Assembly: GCF_018223345.1 (NCBI RefSeq)
Contig: NZ_CP073587.1
Span: forward strand, 2,577,001 to 2,641,000
Length of the DNA: 64,000 nucleotides
Origin: Shewanella yunxiaonensis
Lineage (GTDB): Bacteria; Pseudomonadota; Gammaproteobacteria; Enterobacterales; Shewanellaceae
Direction of reading: 5' to 3'
Below, piece after piece: positions 9,327 to 16,513 of the stretch. The notes below the pieces were generated by a model. The model was given only the letters and a program-made list of their open reading frames with translations. It did no database searches and was not told the DNA's origin. The stretch's first letter is position 1; each line of letters starts with the position of its first letter. The translations under genes and the position numbers were made by a program.

Positions 9327-10274
9327 TTAACCTTGTGGTAATACCCTTGCACCTACATTATCCAATCGGCAGATATGACTAAAGCCGCCGGTTTCTGTTA
9401 AGTAGTGCTGTTCCAACCACGCTTTTGCCTTTTGTGCAGTCTCCAGGTCCCGACATACGGAAAATAATGTCGGACCACTACCTGATATTCCGGTAGTCAA
9501 CATACCAACTTCGGCCAATGCCTCACGCGCCTGCAAATAGCCGGGGATTGCCGGAGCACGATAAGGTTCAGCCAAAACATCTTTGAGCACTGCAATTGCT
9601 AGCGCCTCATCTTGCCGATAACTGGCATGCACAAAGGCACTCAGATTACGACCAAAATCAATGACAACACTACGCGCGTACTCATTTGGCATCAAGGCTC
9701 TCATCTTTGCGGTCGACAAAGAGATCCCTGGATACGCCACAACCCAGAACCAATCTTCAAAAGCGGGAATAGATTCACAGATACGCTGGGGCAGATCCAA
9801 CATCAGTTGCATCCCGCCCAGATAACATGGCGCTACGTTATCGTAATGGACGGCACCGCTAATGCGGCCTTCAAATTCCCCCATCAGCGCCAGCAATTGC
9901 TGCTGATTGCAGGGTTTACCAAAAAATTCGTTAAGCGCAAATAGTGCGGCCACAACTGAACTTGCGCTCGAACCTAAGCCACTTCCCACCGGCAAATTTT
10001 TGCTTAGGGTTAATGAAACACCCCCTTGAATAGCAAATTTTTGCAGAAAAAATTCGGCACATTGATACACAATATTCTGTTGTGGCGTGTCAGGAAGTTT
10101 ATGAGCCCATTCGCCAATTTGCGTTAAGGAAATACCACTATCAGCAGCAGCAATAGTAACGGTATCTCCGAGCAGGCTGCCATCCACCGGCGCTAATGCC
10201 GCCCCCAGTAAATCAAAGCCAACGCCCACGTTACCCATTGAAGCTGGAGCGTAAACTGTTAAAGACTGACTCAT
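9327..10274 (-). CDS. thrB: Homoserine kinase
   Basis: 315 residues, a GHMP kinase that phosphorylates homoserine with ATP. The first motif [16 protein letters not shown] is at the N-terminus, the ATP-binding loop [20 protein letters not shown] near residues 90-110, and the third motif [13 protein letters not shown] near residue 265. The ATG overlaps the thrA stop codon (ATGA), so translation is coupled to thrA. It is the second step-gene of the thr operon. Confidence 0.96.
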   Translation of the reverse strand: MSQSLTVYAPASMGNVGVGFDLLGAALAPVDGSLLGDTVTIAAADSGISLTQIGEWAHKLPDTPQQNIVYQCAEFFLQKFAIQGGVSLTLSKNLPVGSGLGSSASSVVAALFALNEFFGKPCNQQQLLALMGEFEGRISGAVHYDNVAPCYLGGMQLMLDLPQRICESIPAFEDWFWVVAYPGISLSTAKMRALMPNEYARSVVIDFGRNLSAFVHASYRQDEALAIAVLKDVLAEPYRAPAIPGYLQAREALAEVGMLTTGISGSGPTLFSVCRDLETAQKAKAWLEQHYLTETGGFSHICRLDNVGARVLPQG

Positions 10275-12739
10275 AAATCCACCTCACGAGTCCAGTTTAA
10301 GGTGCGCAGCAAATCGGCAAACACCCCGGCAGCAGTAACTTCTGTGCCTGCACCGTATCCTCTTAACACAAACGGGATCGGTTGATAATAACGACTGTAA
10401 AACGCCAAGGCGTTTTCCCCCTCTTTTACTCTAAATAATGGATCGTGCTCGCCAACCGCCTGGATGCCTACCCGGCAACCTTCTGCAGTAATTTCGCCGA
10501 CATAACGCAGCACTTTCGATTCAGCTTTGGCGCTGGCAACTTTAGCCGCCATCCATGCATCAGCACTGGAAAGTCGTTGCATAAAATCCTGTACATTACC
10601 ACTGCTGTCGAACTCCGGTGGCAACACTGGCTCTACCACAATATCTTTCATTTCCAGTGGCATTCCGGCTTCACGCGCCAGAATTAACACCTTGCGCGCC
10701 ACATCCATGCCGTTTAAATCATCACGGGGATCTGGCTCAGTAAAGCATTTTTCACGGGCATGGGTGGTCGCTTCTGACAAGGTCATGCCTTCTTCGAGCT
10801 TACCGAAAATATAAGACAGTGAACCAGATAGAATCCCCTTGAAATGCAGTAACTTATCACCGGCAAACATCAACTTTTTGAGATTATCGATGACCGGCAA
10901 TCCCGCACCGACGTTGGTTTCATATAAAAACTGACGACGCTGAGCCAGTGCGGTCTGCCGTAGTTTCTTATAAAACGCCATATCACGGGTATTTGCCTTT
11001 TTATTAGGAGTTACCACATGGAAACCGGAAGACATCACTTCGGGATATTGGGAAGCAATTTCATCGGAAGAGGTGCAATCAACCAACACCGGAGTTAATA
11101 GTTGCTGCTCTTTCGCCCATGACAACATTTTAGGCAAATCGAATGGCTCACCCTGTTCGTTTAATTGTGATTGCCACTGTGCTAATTCAATGCCGCCCGC
11201 TTTTAGCAGCATTTGGTTGGAGTTAGCAATGCCGCAGACCCTGATGCTGATATTCTGACTGCGTAACATCTGTTCCTGATGGGCTATCTGCGCTAACAAG
11301 CCTGCACCGATATTGCCTGAACCGACTAAAAACACATCCAGATATTGCTGTACATCGAAAAATCCCTGATGACAGGCCTTTATGGCATGTGGCGTTTTCC
11401 GCTGCTCGATAACAGCCGAGATCGACCGTTCTGATGAGCCCTGTGCGATAGCGATGATATTGACACTTGCCTGAGCTAACGCCTGGAAGAATTTAGCTGC
11501 GACCCCTTTATGGGTGCGCATGCCATCACCGATAAGAGAAACAATGGCTAACTGATGCCGCATCACCAGCGGCTCAAGCAACTCACTTTTAAGCTCTAAT
11601 TCAAATTCTTGTTCCAGTGCTTTTTTGACACGTTTGGCTTCCACGGTCGGGACACAGAAACTGATGCTGTATTCACTGGAACTCTGAGTAATTAGTGTGA
11701 CTGACACACCACTACGTGCGATAGAAGCCAGAATGCGGGAGGCCATGCCCACCATGCCTTTCATCCCAGGACCAGATACATCCACCATGGTCTGATTATC
11801 AAGGTTGGAAATCGCTTTCACTTGTAAGCCAGTCTGATCAGGATGACTGGAGACTAAAGTCCCTGGAGCAGAAGGATTGAAACTGTTTTTGATATAACAA
11901 GGAATTTGGAACTGTGCGATAGGAGAGATCGTGCGAGGATGCAGCACTTTTGCGCCAAAATAGGAAAGTTCCATGGCCTCTTGGTAACTGAGCTGAGACA
12001 GTAACTTCGCATCAGGTACGACTCGTGGATCTGTATTGTAGATACCGTCTACATCCGTCCAGATCTCACAACTGGAGGCATCCAAACACGCTGCCAGTAC
12101 CGCAGCTGAATAATCAGAGCCGTTACGTCCCAACGTCACCACTCGCCCTTGCTCGTCAGCGGCAGTAAACCCCGGCATCACCCAGACGCGCTTTTCGTCC
12201 AACCCCAACAAACGAAAACGTGGTTTGCTTACCCCAATATCGACCGTGGATTCCATTGGGGTGCCATGTGCCAGAAAGAGCGCCTGAGGATCAAGTAAAC
12301 CCGCGCTTAACCCTTTAGCTTCCATAACTCTGACCATCAGCGCTGCCGACATTTTCTCACCAGCGACGACAATCTCCGCTCTGACGCTATCAGGACACTC
12401 GCCTAACAACATGATCCCTTGCAGTTTTTTTGACCATTGTTGTAGCTGAGCGTCCAACAGCTGTTCCAAAGCTTGTTGCGTTTCAGGGTTGGCTAACACA
12501 TCAAATGCAGCGCCATATAACGTGCGAAATACGGCTTCAACCTTACCCAGTGCCGCGGCGACATCTCCCTTTTCCAAGGCAGTATCCACCATCGCTAATA
12601 AGCCGTTTGTTACAGTTGCTGGAGCGGATAACACCGTAGCCACGCTTTCCTCTTTCGCAGCGTCGGCAATAATGCATGCAGCCATATCAAATCGCTGCCA
12701 ATTTGCTAAAGATGTACCGCCAAACTTCATCACCTTCAT
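10271..12739 (-). CDS. thrA: Bifunctional aspartokinase I / homoserine dehydrogenase I
   Basis: 822 residues from the ATG at 12739, chosen because AGGAGA lies 8 bases upstream and [17 protein letters not shown] is the family start; a start seven codons further up lacks this. The N-terminal aspartokinase domain (1-300) holds KFGGTS and [14 protein letters not shown]. Two ACT regions follow (about 310-460), with allosteric threonine binding expected. The homoserine dehydrogenase domain (465-820) starts at [12 protein letters not shown] and has VTPNKKA and the catalytic region [12 protein letters not shown]. It makes the first and third steps from aspartate to threonine. It is the head gene of thrABC, behind the Thr/Ile leader. 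Confidence 0.96.
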   Translation of the reverse strand: MKVMKFGGTSLANWQRFDMAACIIADAAKEESVATVLSAPATVTNGLLAMVDTALEKGDVAAALGKVEAVFRTLYGAAFDVLANPETQQALEQLLDAQLQQWSKKLQGIMLLGECPDSVRAEIVVAGEKMSAALMVRVMEAKGLSAGLLDPQALFLAHGTPMESTVDIGVSKPRFRLLGLDEKRVWVMPGFTAADEQGRVVTLGRNGSDYSAAVLAACLDASSCEIWTDVDGIYNTDPRVVPDAKLLSQLSYQEAMELSYFGAKVLHPRTISPIAQFQIPCYIKNSFNPSAPGTLVSSHPDQTGLQVKAISNLDNQTMVDVSGPGMKGMVGMASRILASIARSGVSVTLITQSSSEYSISFCVPTVEAKRVKKALEQEFELELKSELLEPLVMRHQLAIVSLIGDGMRTHKGVAAKFFQALAQASVNIIAIAQGSSERSISAVIEQRKTPHAIKACHQGFFDVQQYLDVFLVGSGNIGAGLLAQIAHQEQMLRSQNISIRVCGIANSNQMLLKAGGIELAQWQSQLNEQGEPFDLPKMLSWAKEQQLLTPVLVDCTSSDEIASQYPEVMSSGFHVVTPNKKANTRDMAFYKKLRQTALAQRRQFLYETNVGAGLPVIDNLKKLMFAGDKLLHFKGILSGSLSYIFGKLEEGMTLSEATTHAREKCFTEPDPRDDLNGMDVARKVLILAREAGMPLEMKDIVVEPVLPPEFDSSGNVQDFMQRLSSADAWMAAKVASAKAESKVLRYVGEITAEGCRVGIQAVGEHDPLFRVKEGENALAFYSRYYQPIPFVLRGYGAGTEVTAAGVFADLLRTLNWTREVDL

Positions 12740-12770
12740 TGAGTCTCTCCTGTAACCCACTGCCCAGAAA

Positions 12771-12803
12771 CGAAAAAGCCCACTCCTGGGTGGGAGCGGG
12801 CTT
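12771..12803 (-). terminator. thr operon attenuator (terminator stem)
   Basis: On the minus strand the stem AGCCCGCTCC / GGAGTGGGCT, with a 6-base loop and a run of five T, lies between the leader peptide stop (12829) and the thrA ribosome site. This is the expected place for a rho-independent attenuator controlled by leader translation. Confidence 0.87.
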
Positions 12804-12828
12804 GTTTTTACACTTCCTAAAGGATGCG

Positions 12829-12900
12829 TCAGCCCGCCTCCACACCGGTAATGGTGGTGGTTGTAATAATGGTGGTAATCACAACGCTGGCGAACATCAT
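12829..12900 (-). CDS. thrL: thr operon leader peptide
   Basis: A 23-residue minus-strand frame starting MMFASVV and containing the run [11 protein letters not shown], that is seven Thr and four Ile codons in eleven positions, then ending in GVEAG and TGA. Thr plus Ile regulatory codons are the signature of the E. coli thrL leader, where charged tRNA levels decide whether the downstream terminator forms. An AAAGG lies about 9 bases before the first ATG; the second ATG (12897) is an alternative start. The attenuator stem begins 26 bases after the stop. Confidence 0.9.
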   Translation of the reverse strand: MMFASVVITTIITTTTITGVEAG

Positions 12901-13268
12901 CTTAATTAAGCCTTTAGGTGTAGTGTAAAGTTGTTGAATGTGTAAACAAGTATGTCGCACAGAATTGCTTTTTTCTTAGTGTATTGTCAAGCGCTTTTTT
13001 GGAAGCTATACCAACAATTCTGCTTATTGGCTGCATATATCTCAACAAATAATGCCCTTTGCTAAATATATACCAACCAAATGCCGTCGTTTACAGCCAG
13101 TATTGTGACCTGGGAAATCGATTTTCATATTACTTTGACATTAGTTAAGCCGGTCATGACCCCAGCAAAGCTTAAACTATGTGCAGCAGATAGCATTCGC
13201 CAACAACAATGGTCGCCAGTCTTGCATTTCCACGCTATTATGCGCCGACACGATTAACGGGAGGCGAT
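12901..13268. other. Divergent control region between thr operon and slyD
   Basis: About 370 bases without a gene. For the thr operon the minus strand shows a perfect -35 element TTGACA at 12985-12990, but the -10 region (around 12962-12968) is poor, so the exact promoter is unsure. For slyD the plus strand shows TTGACA at 13135-13140 with no good -10 at normal spacing. I see no repeat or further gene. Confidence 0.4.
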
Positions 13269-13895
13269 ATGCAAATCACCCAAAACAGCGCGGTAACGAT
13301 TCATTACCGTTTGACTGACGCCAAAGGCCAACTGATCGAAAGCTCCTTTGACGCCGATCCACTAGTTTATCTTCATGGAATGGGCAACCTGATCCCAGGT
13401 CTTGAAAAAGCACTTGAAGGCAAGACTCAGGGCGAACAGCTTGAAGTCACAATTGATTGCGAAGATGCTTACGGTCCATACCATGATGGTCTGCGTCAGG
13501 AAGTACCTTTGGAAGCGTTTGGTGATATTCAGGATATCGTTCCCGGAATGCGCTTTATTGCTGAAACAGAAATGGGGCAGCGTCCAGTACAAGTAACTGA
13601 TGTCCTGGAAAGCTCAGTGGTTGTCGATGGTAATCATCCATTGGCAGGCCAGTCCCTGACATTTGCTGTTGAGGTACTGGAAGTGCGTGAAGCAACTGCG
13701 GAAGAGTTAGCTCATGGTCATATTCATGGTGGCGGTCATGACCATGAAGGTGGCTGCTGTGGTGGTCACGACCACGAAGGCGGATGTTGTGGAGGTGAGC
13801 ACCACCATGAAGACGGTTGCTGCGGCGGCGGTCATCATGAAGAGGAAGGCTGCTGCGGTGGCAGTGGCAAAGGCGGTTGTGGTTGTCACGGCTAG
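13269..13895 (+). CDS. slyD: FKBP-type peptidyl-prolyl isomerase SlyD with metal-binding tail
   Basis: 208 residues from the ATG at 13269 (MQITQNSAVTIHYRLTD), with GGGAGG just upstream; an in-frame extension back to 13209 has no family similarity. FKBP domain residues 1-70 and 130-150 flank an IF chaperone insert (about 70-125), as in E. coli SlyD. The tail from residue 150 is extremely His/Cys-rich: four near repeats of the form HDHEGGCCGG, then GKGGCGCHG, a nickel/zinc-binding tail. The family folds proteins and delivers nickel to hydrogenase. It converges on trpR with a shared terminator. Confidence 0.95.
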   Translation: MQITQNSAVTIHYRLTDAKGQLIESSFDADPLVYLHGMGNLIPGLEKALEGKTQGEQLEVTIDCEDAYGPYHDGLRQEVPLEAFGDIQDIVPGMRFIAETEMGQRPVQVTDVLESSVVVDGNHPLAGQSLTFAVEVLEVREATAEELAHGHIHGGGHDHEGGCCGGHDHEGGCCGGEHHHEDGCCGGGHHEEEGCCGGSGKGGCGCHG

Positions 13896-13912
13896 CCACA
13901 TCACGTTTTCTT

Positions 13913-13942
13913 TAAAAAAGAGCCCACCAGTGGCTCTTTTTT
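13913..13942. terminator. Bidirectional terminator between slyD and trpR
   Basis: Stem AAAAAAGAGCC / GGCTCTTTTTT with a short loop containing CACCAGT; T runs follow on both strands. It ends slyD on the plus strand and trpR on the minus strand. Confidence 0.88.
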
Positions 13943-13952
13943 ATTACCAGGC

Positions 13953-14228
13953 TCACAAAATCAACGCCTGCACATTTGCCAATGTTGGTGCCGACATATT
14001 CTTTAAGTAATTGGAGCAGCGGGTGATCGTGGCAATACTAATTCCGTACTCGGCGGCGATCTGCCGTTGACTTAGCTGTCCCTCAAGCAATAACTGAAAA
14101 ACTTTTAAACGACCGGCGAATGCTTGTCGCTCCTCTTCTGTTAACAATAACTCAAATAAGCAATCGAGCTGCTCGTTCTGAGGATGTTCAAGGATTAACT
14201 GCTGAACAGCTTTCCACTGAGGTCTCAT
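13953..14228 (-). CDS. trpR: Trp operon repressor TrpR
   Basis: 91 residues, somewhat shorter than the 108 of E. coli. The core LLLTEEERQAFAGRLKVFQL leads into the helix-turn-helix QLSQRQIAAEYGISIATITR, which closely follows the TrpR pattern of S-Q-R then GIATITR. It represses tryptophan biosynthesis when tryptophan is bound. No good ribosome site precedes the ATG. Upstream a perfect palindrome covers the likely start of transcription, which would fit autoregulation. No trp biosynthesis gene lies in the window. Confidence 0.9.
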   Translation of the reverse strand: MRPQWKAVQQLILEHPQNEQLDCLFELLLTEEERQAFAGRLKVFQLLLEGQLSQRQIAAEYGISIATITRCSNYLKNMSAPTLANVQALIL

Positions 14229-14234
14229 AAAGTA

Positions 14235-14266
14235 ACTGTCATCATGTAATGATACATGATGACAGT
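14235..14266 (-). promoter_or_regulatory. Palindromic operator candidate in front of trpR
   Basis: Perfect inverted repeat: ACTGTCATCATGT, 6 bases (AATGAT), ACATGATGACAGT. On the minus strand a TATACT at 14269-14264 could be the -10 element, which would place the transcription start inside the palindrome, a textbook operator position. It does not match the E. coli trp operator core (CTAGTTAACTAG), so TrpR binding is inference. Confidence 0.55.
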
Positions 14267-14359
14267 ATACCGACTCGCTTGCATGAAAAAAAGTGTATGA
14301 GGATCTCGATATTAGCTATCCATCATTAATGTTGACGCACCAATGTCTTATCAGCTAAG

Positions 14360-14381
14360 AATGGTGATCGAAATCACACAA
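14360..14381 (+). promoter_or_regulatory. CRP-type site ahead of cytochrome c'
   Basis: GGTGATCGAAATCACA at 14363-14378 matches 13 of 16 positions of the CRP core TGTGATCTAGATCACA. Its centre is only about 30 bases before the cytochrome c' ATG, downstream of where a promoter would be (TTGACG at 14332-14337), so repression is as likely as activation. Confidence 0.6.
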
Positions 14382-14399
14382 CTCAAGGAATGGACAAAC

Positions 14400-14852
14400 A
14401 TGCGCATTAAATTGACGTTGCTAACTTCATTAGGAGCAGTCTTCTTGGTTTCCGCACACGCTGGAGAATTCAAAAAGCCAGCAGATGCCATACACTATCG
14501 CCAGGCGGTGTTTGAAGTGATGGCGCATAACTTCGCCGATATCGGTGCCATGGTTAAAGCGAAAAAGCCCTTCGACAAAGCTACGGTATTAATGCGCGCC
14601 CAAAATGTGGCGACACTGTCTAAGTTACCGTTAGAAGGTTTTATCGAGGGTACCAGTAGCGGCCATACAGACGCCTTACCGGTGATCTGGGAAAACAAAG
14701 CTGATTTTGAAGCCAAACTTACAGCAATGCAGCAAAATGCCGCCCAATTGCTGCAGGCAGCGCAATCGGGTGACGAAGATGCCGTGAAACAGGCATTTGC
14801 CGTGACCGGGAAAAGCTGCAAAGCCTGCCACGATTTGTATAAAAAGGATTAA
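14400..14852 (+). CDS. Cytochrome c'
   Basis: 150 residues from the ATG at 14400, with AAGGAA upstream; a start 19 codons earlier would spoil the signal peptide. Residues 1-21 form a signal peptide ending at AHA. The mature part is helical and ends with the haem motif CKACHDLYKKD, the C-terminal location typical of cytochrome c'. The family is periplasmic, with a five-coordinate haem that binds NO and CO, and is linked to NO protection. The neighbouring cytochrome b561 gene converges on it, a common pairing. A CRP-like site lies directly in front. Confidence 0.92.
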   Translation: MRIKLTLLTSLGAVFLVSAHAGEFKKPADAIHYRQAVFEVMAHNFADIGAMVKAKKPFDKATVLMRAQNVATLSKLPLEGFIEGTSSGHTDALPVIWENKADFEAKLTAMQQNAAQLLQAAQSGDEDAVKQAFAVTGKSCKACHDLYKKD

Positions 14853-14859
14853 GCCAATG

Positions 14860-14892
14860 TGCAGTAGTGTCAGTCTGACTGATGCTACTGCA
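14860..14892. terminator. Stem-loop between cytochrome c' and cytochrome b561 genes
   Basis: A near-perfect palindrome: TGCAGTAG / CTACTGCA outer arms, two G-U wobbles, TCAGT / ACTGA inner arms and a 3-base loop. There is no U run on either side, so it is a stem-loop between convergent genes that may stabilise or end both transcripts. Confidence 0.55.
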
Positions 14893-14902
14893 TCAATTCA
14901 CT

Positions 14903-15577
14903 CTACAGAGTCGCCAGCAACGGCCAAATCAACCAATAACCAATTGGGGCTGAAATTAGTAGCATCACCCACAACCAACGCTTTAGCGTGACATTACCCT
15001 GCTGGCTAACCGATACCAGAGTTGTCTGCTTGTTGCCAGTTACCATTGCCGCAATTAGCCGCTGGCCACGGATTTCATAAAACACCACGGCACTGACGTG
15101 TATCACCACCAAAACCAGTAGTAAGTTAAAGTTGCTTTTATGCAACCAGGTAAGCCAGCGCGACAGATCATCACTGACCCACGAGTAAAAGGGTCCTTCG
15201 GTGACAATGTCATCTGTGGCAAACATTCCACTACTCACTTGTAACAACAACACTAAAATCAGCGCCAGCACCATATAACCACCCAGCGGATTATGCCCTA
15301 GAGAGGGTTCATCAGGTTGTTTGCGCACGTAGCTGATGACCTGGAACGGCGACCGCAGAAAATCGCTGAATCTCGCATATTGGCTACCGATAAACCCCCA
15401 AACAATTCTGAGTAGTAGATTGATCATTAACAGATATGCAAACAGCTGATGCCATTGCATTTCACCTTGTTCTGCACTCCACCATAACAATGCTACCAGC
15501 AACAATGTCAGCCAGTGGAAAAATCTAACCGGAACATCCCACACCATCATTTTCTGAGTCATGTTTATATTTGCCAT
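14903..15577 (-). CDS. Cytochrome b561-family membrane protein
   Basis: 224 residues from an ATG at 15577; the ATG at 15562 and a GTG at 15625 are alternatives, and none has a strong ribosome site. VWDVPVRFFHWLTLLLVALLW is the first membrane helix with a haem-ligand His. Further His residues sit in QWHQLFAYLL and in VVIHVSAVVFY, giving the four-helix, two-haem pattern of prokaryotic cytochrome b561 (DUF4405/Ni-Fe hydrogenase b-subunit type). It probably passes electrons from quinol to a periplasmic partner, and the convergent cytochrome c' gene is a natural candidate. This pairing is inference from position. Confidence 0.88.
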   Translation of the reverse strand: MANINMTQKMMVWDVPVRFFHWLTLLLVALLWWSAEQGEMQWHQLFAYLLMINLLLRIVWGFIGSQYARFSDFLRSPFQVISYVRKQPDEPSLGHNPLGGYMVLALILVLLLQVSSGMFATDDIVTEGPFYSWVSDDLSRWLTWLHKSNFNLLLVLVVIHVSAVVFYEIRGQRLIAAMVTGNKQTTLVSVSQQGNVTLKRWLWVMLLISAPIGYWLIWPLLATL

Positions 15578-15921
15578 ATCCGATATAAATTTTCGCACCC
15601 AAAATGCGCAGTAGAAAATATTCACCTAAGCTTAACTAACAAGGAAGGTAACGGAATGACGCCAATTTGACCAGTGAAGGACAATACACCGCAGGTGACA
15701 AACGAAAATTTCAGGAGGATAGCTTGCGAGCCATTCCGTCAACTATGACCCGTTACGTGCCACTATTCAAGCATTTCAACGCTTGAGTTAGAGAACTTGT
15801 ATGGAGGATCAAACTTCTACGTCAACGACATTTTATTAAAAACAATTGTTGATAGAGATCACATTTCAGACCACCGCAATTGGTAATCTGGATTCACGGA
15901 AATGAAAGAGGGTTAGACAAT
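15578..15921. other. Divergent intergenic region between cytochrome b561 and raiA
   Basis: About 340 bases without a gene I can support. Besides the CRP-like site at 15848-15863 there is an 8-bp inverted repeat ACGGAATG / CATTCCGT (about 15650-15760, arms roughly 85 bases apart) of unknown meaning. Confidence 0.4.
15848..15863 (+). promoter_or_regulatory. CRP-like site ahead of raiA
   Basis: GTTGA-N6-TCACA, with the right half and its flank (ATCACATTT) matching the CRP consensus perfectly and the left half 3 of 5. The centre is about 66 bases before the raiA ATG, a workable activator position. CRP control of raiA is known in E. coli. Confidence 0.4.
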
Positions 15922-16257
15922 ATGCTTAAAATCACCAGCAAAGAATTCAATGTCACCGAAGCTATCCGCAACCGTATCGAAAGTCGGCTCGAAAAGCTCG
16001 ATCGCTACGATGTGCAGTTAATTAACCCCCACGTCATCATCCTTACTGAAGGACCTTGGTTTAAAATAGAAACCTCCATCAAATTAGGGAACGGCCAGTT
16101 ATTTGCCCAGGCCAAGCACCAAAATCTCTATGCGGCCATCAATGCCATGGGACAGAGACTGGAGAAGCAACTGAATCGACTGACTCACAAACCCGCCAAA
16201 CGCACCCTGTTTAATGGGGATCTGGCAGAAGATTATGCCACCGAAGATGCGGCCTGA
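15922..16257 (+). CDS. raiA: Ribosome-associated inhibitor RaiA / hibernation factor
   Basis: 111 residues from the ATG at 15922 (MLKITSKEFNVTEAIRNR), preceded by GAGGG; an in-frame upstream start at 15880 adds only non-conserved residues. The short HPF/RaiA fold is shown by RIESRLEKLDRYDVQLINPHVII and the basic second half FAQAKHQNLYAAINAMGQRL. It binds the 30S decoding site and stops translation in stationary phase or cold. Like E. coli raiA it lies directly upstream of pheA. A terminator follows at once, so the two are separate transcripts. Confidence 0.93.
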   Translation: MLKITSKEFNVTEAIRNRIESRLEKLDRYDVQLINPHVIILTEGPWFKIETSIKLGNGQLFAQAKHQNLYAAINAMGQRLEKQLNRLTHKPAKRTLFNGDLAEDYATEDAA

Positions 16258-16274
16258 TGAGAGTCAGCGTTTCA

Positions 16275-16301
16275 AGCGCCCCCACCTGGGGGCGCTTTTT
16301 T
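16275..16301 (+). terminator. raiA terminator
   Basis: Stem AGCGCCCCC / GGGGGCGCT with a short loop, followed by a run of six T, 18 bases after the raiA stop. Confidence 0.92.
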
Positions 16302-16330
16302 ATATTTGAAACTACCTTGTGAATTTTTCG

Positions 16331-16481
16331 TTGACACTGTTAACTCTTCGCTTTAGTTTAAATCCGTGAACACCGTATTAGCTTTATTTTTCGTTATCGT
16401 TTATGTCCTCGATTTGGGGAGCTACTATTATTTCAGCGAAGATAACGAAATCATCAGGCCTCCCCAACGGGAGGCCTTTTT
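16331..16481 (+). promoter_or_regulatory. pheA leader: promoter and attenuator
   Basis: A perfect -35 TTGACA sits at 16331-16336, with a weak -10 (TAGTTT, 17-bp spacing), putting the start near 16366. Three mutually exclusive stems can be seen. Stem A pairs TTTCGTTATC (16389-16398) with GATAACGAAA (16441-16450). Stem B pairs TTGGGGAG (16414-16421) with CTCCCCAA (16460-16467). Stem C is the terminator AGGCCTCCC / GGGAGGCCT (16456-16477), ending in TTTTT. B excludes both A and C. A ribosome stalled at the TTT TTC codons at 16387-16392 would block A and favour B, which is classical attenuation by phenylalanine. Confidence 0.75.
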
Positions 16482-16512
16482 GTCTATAACCGCAATGACG
16501 TATCGGGGTTAG
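16366..16512 (+). CDS. pheL: Putative pheA leader peptide ORF
   Basis: A 48-codon frame from a GTG at 16366, with codons LFFVIVY near the start and YYYF (16423-16434) further on, stopping 1 base before the pheA ATG. The early TTT TTC pair falls exactly on stem A of the attenuator. Against it: there is no ribosome site, the predicted transcript start lies on the GTG itself (a leaderless reading), and the frame runs through the terminator, unlike short classical leaders. It may be a leaderless leader peptide, or only its first part may matter. Confidence 0.35.
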   Translation: MNTVLALFFVIVYVLDLGSYYYFSEDNEIIRPPQREAFLSITAMTYRG

Positions 16513-16513
16513 A

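Noticed and set aside
13707..14010. Several long frames over the slyD tail
   Set aside because: They arise from the repetitive His/Cys codons; composition is low-complexity and no family fits.
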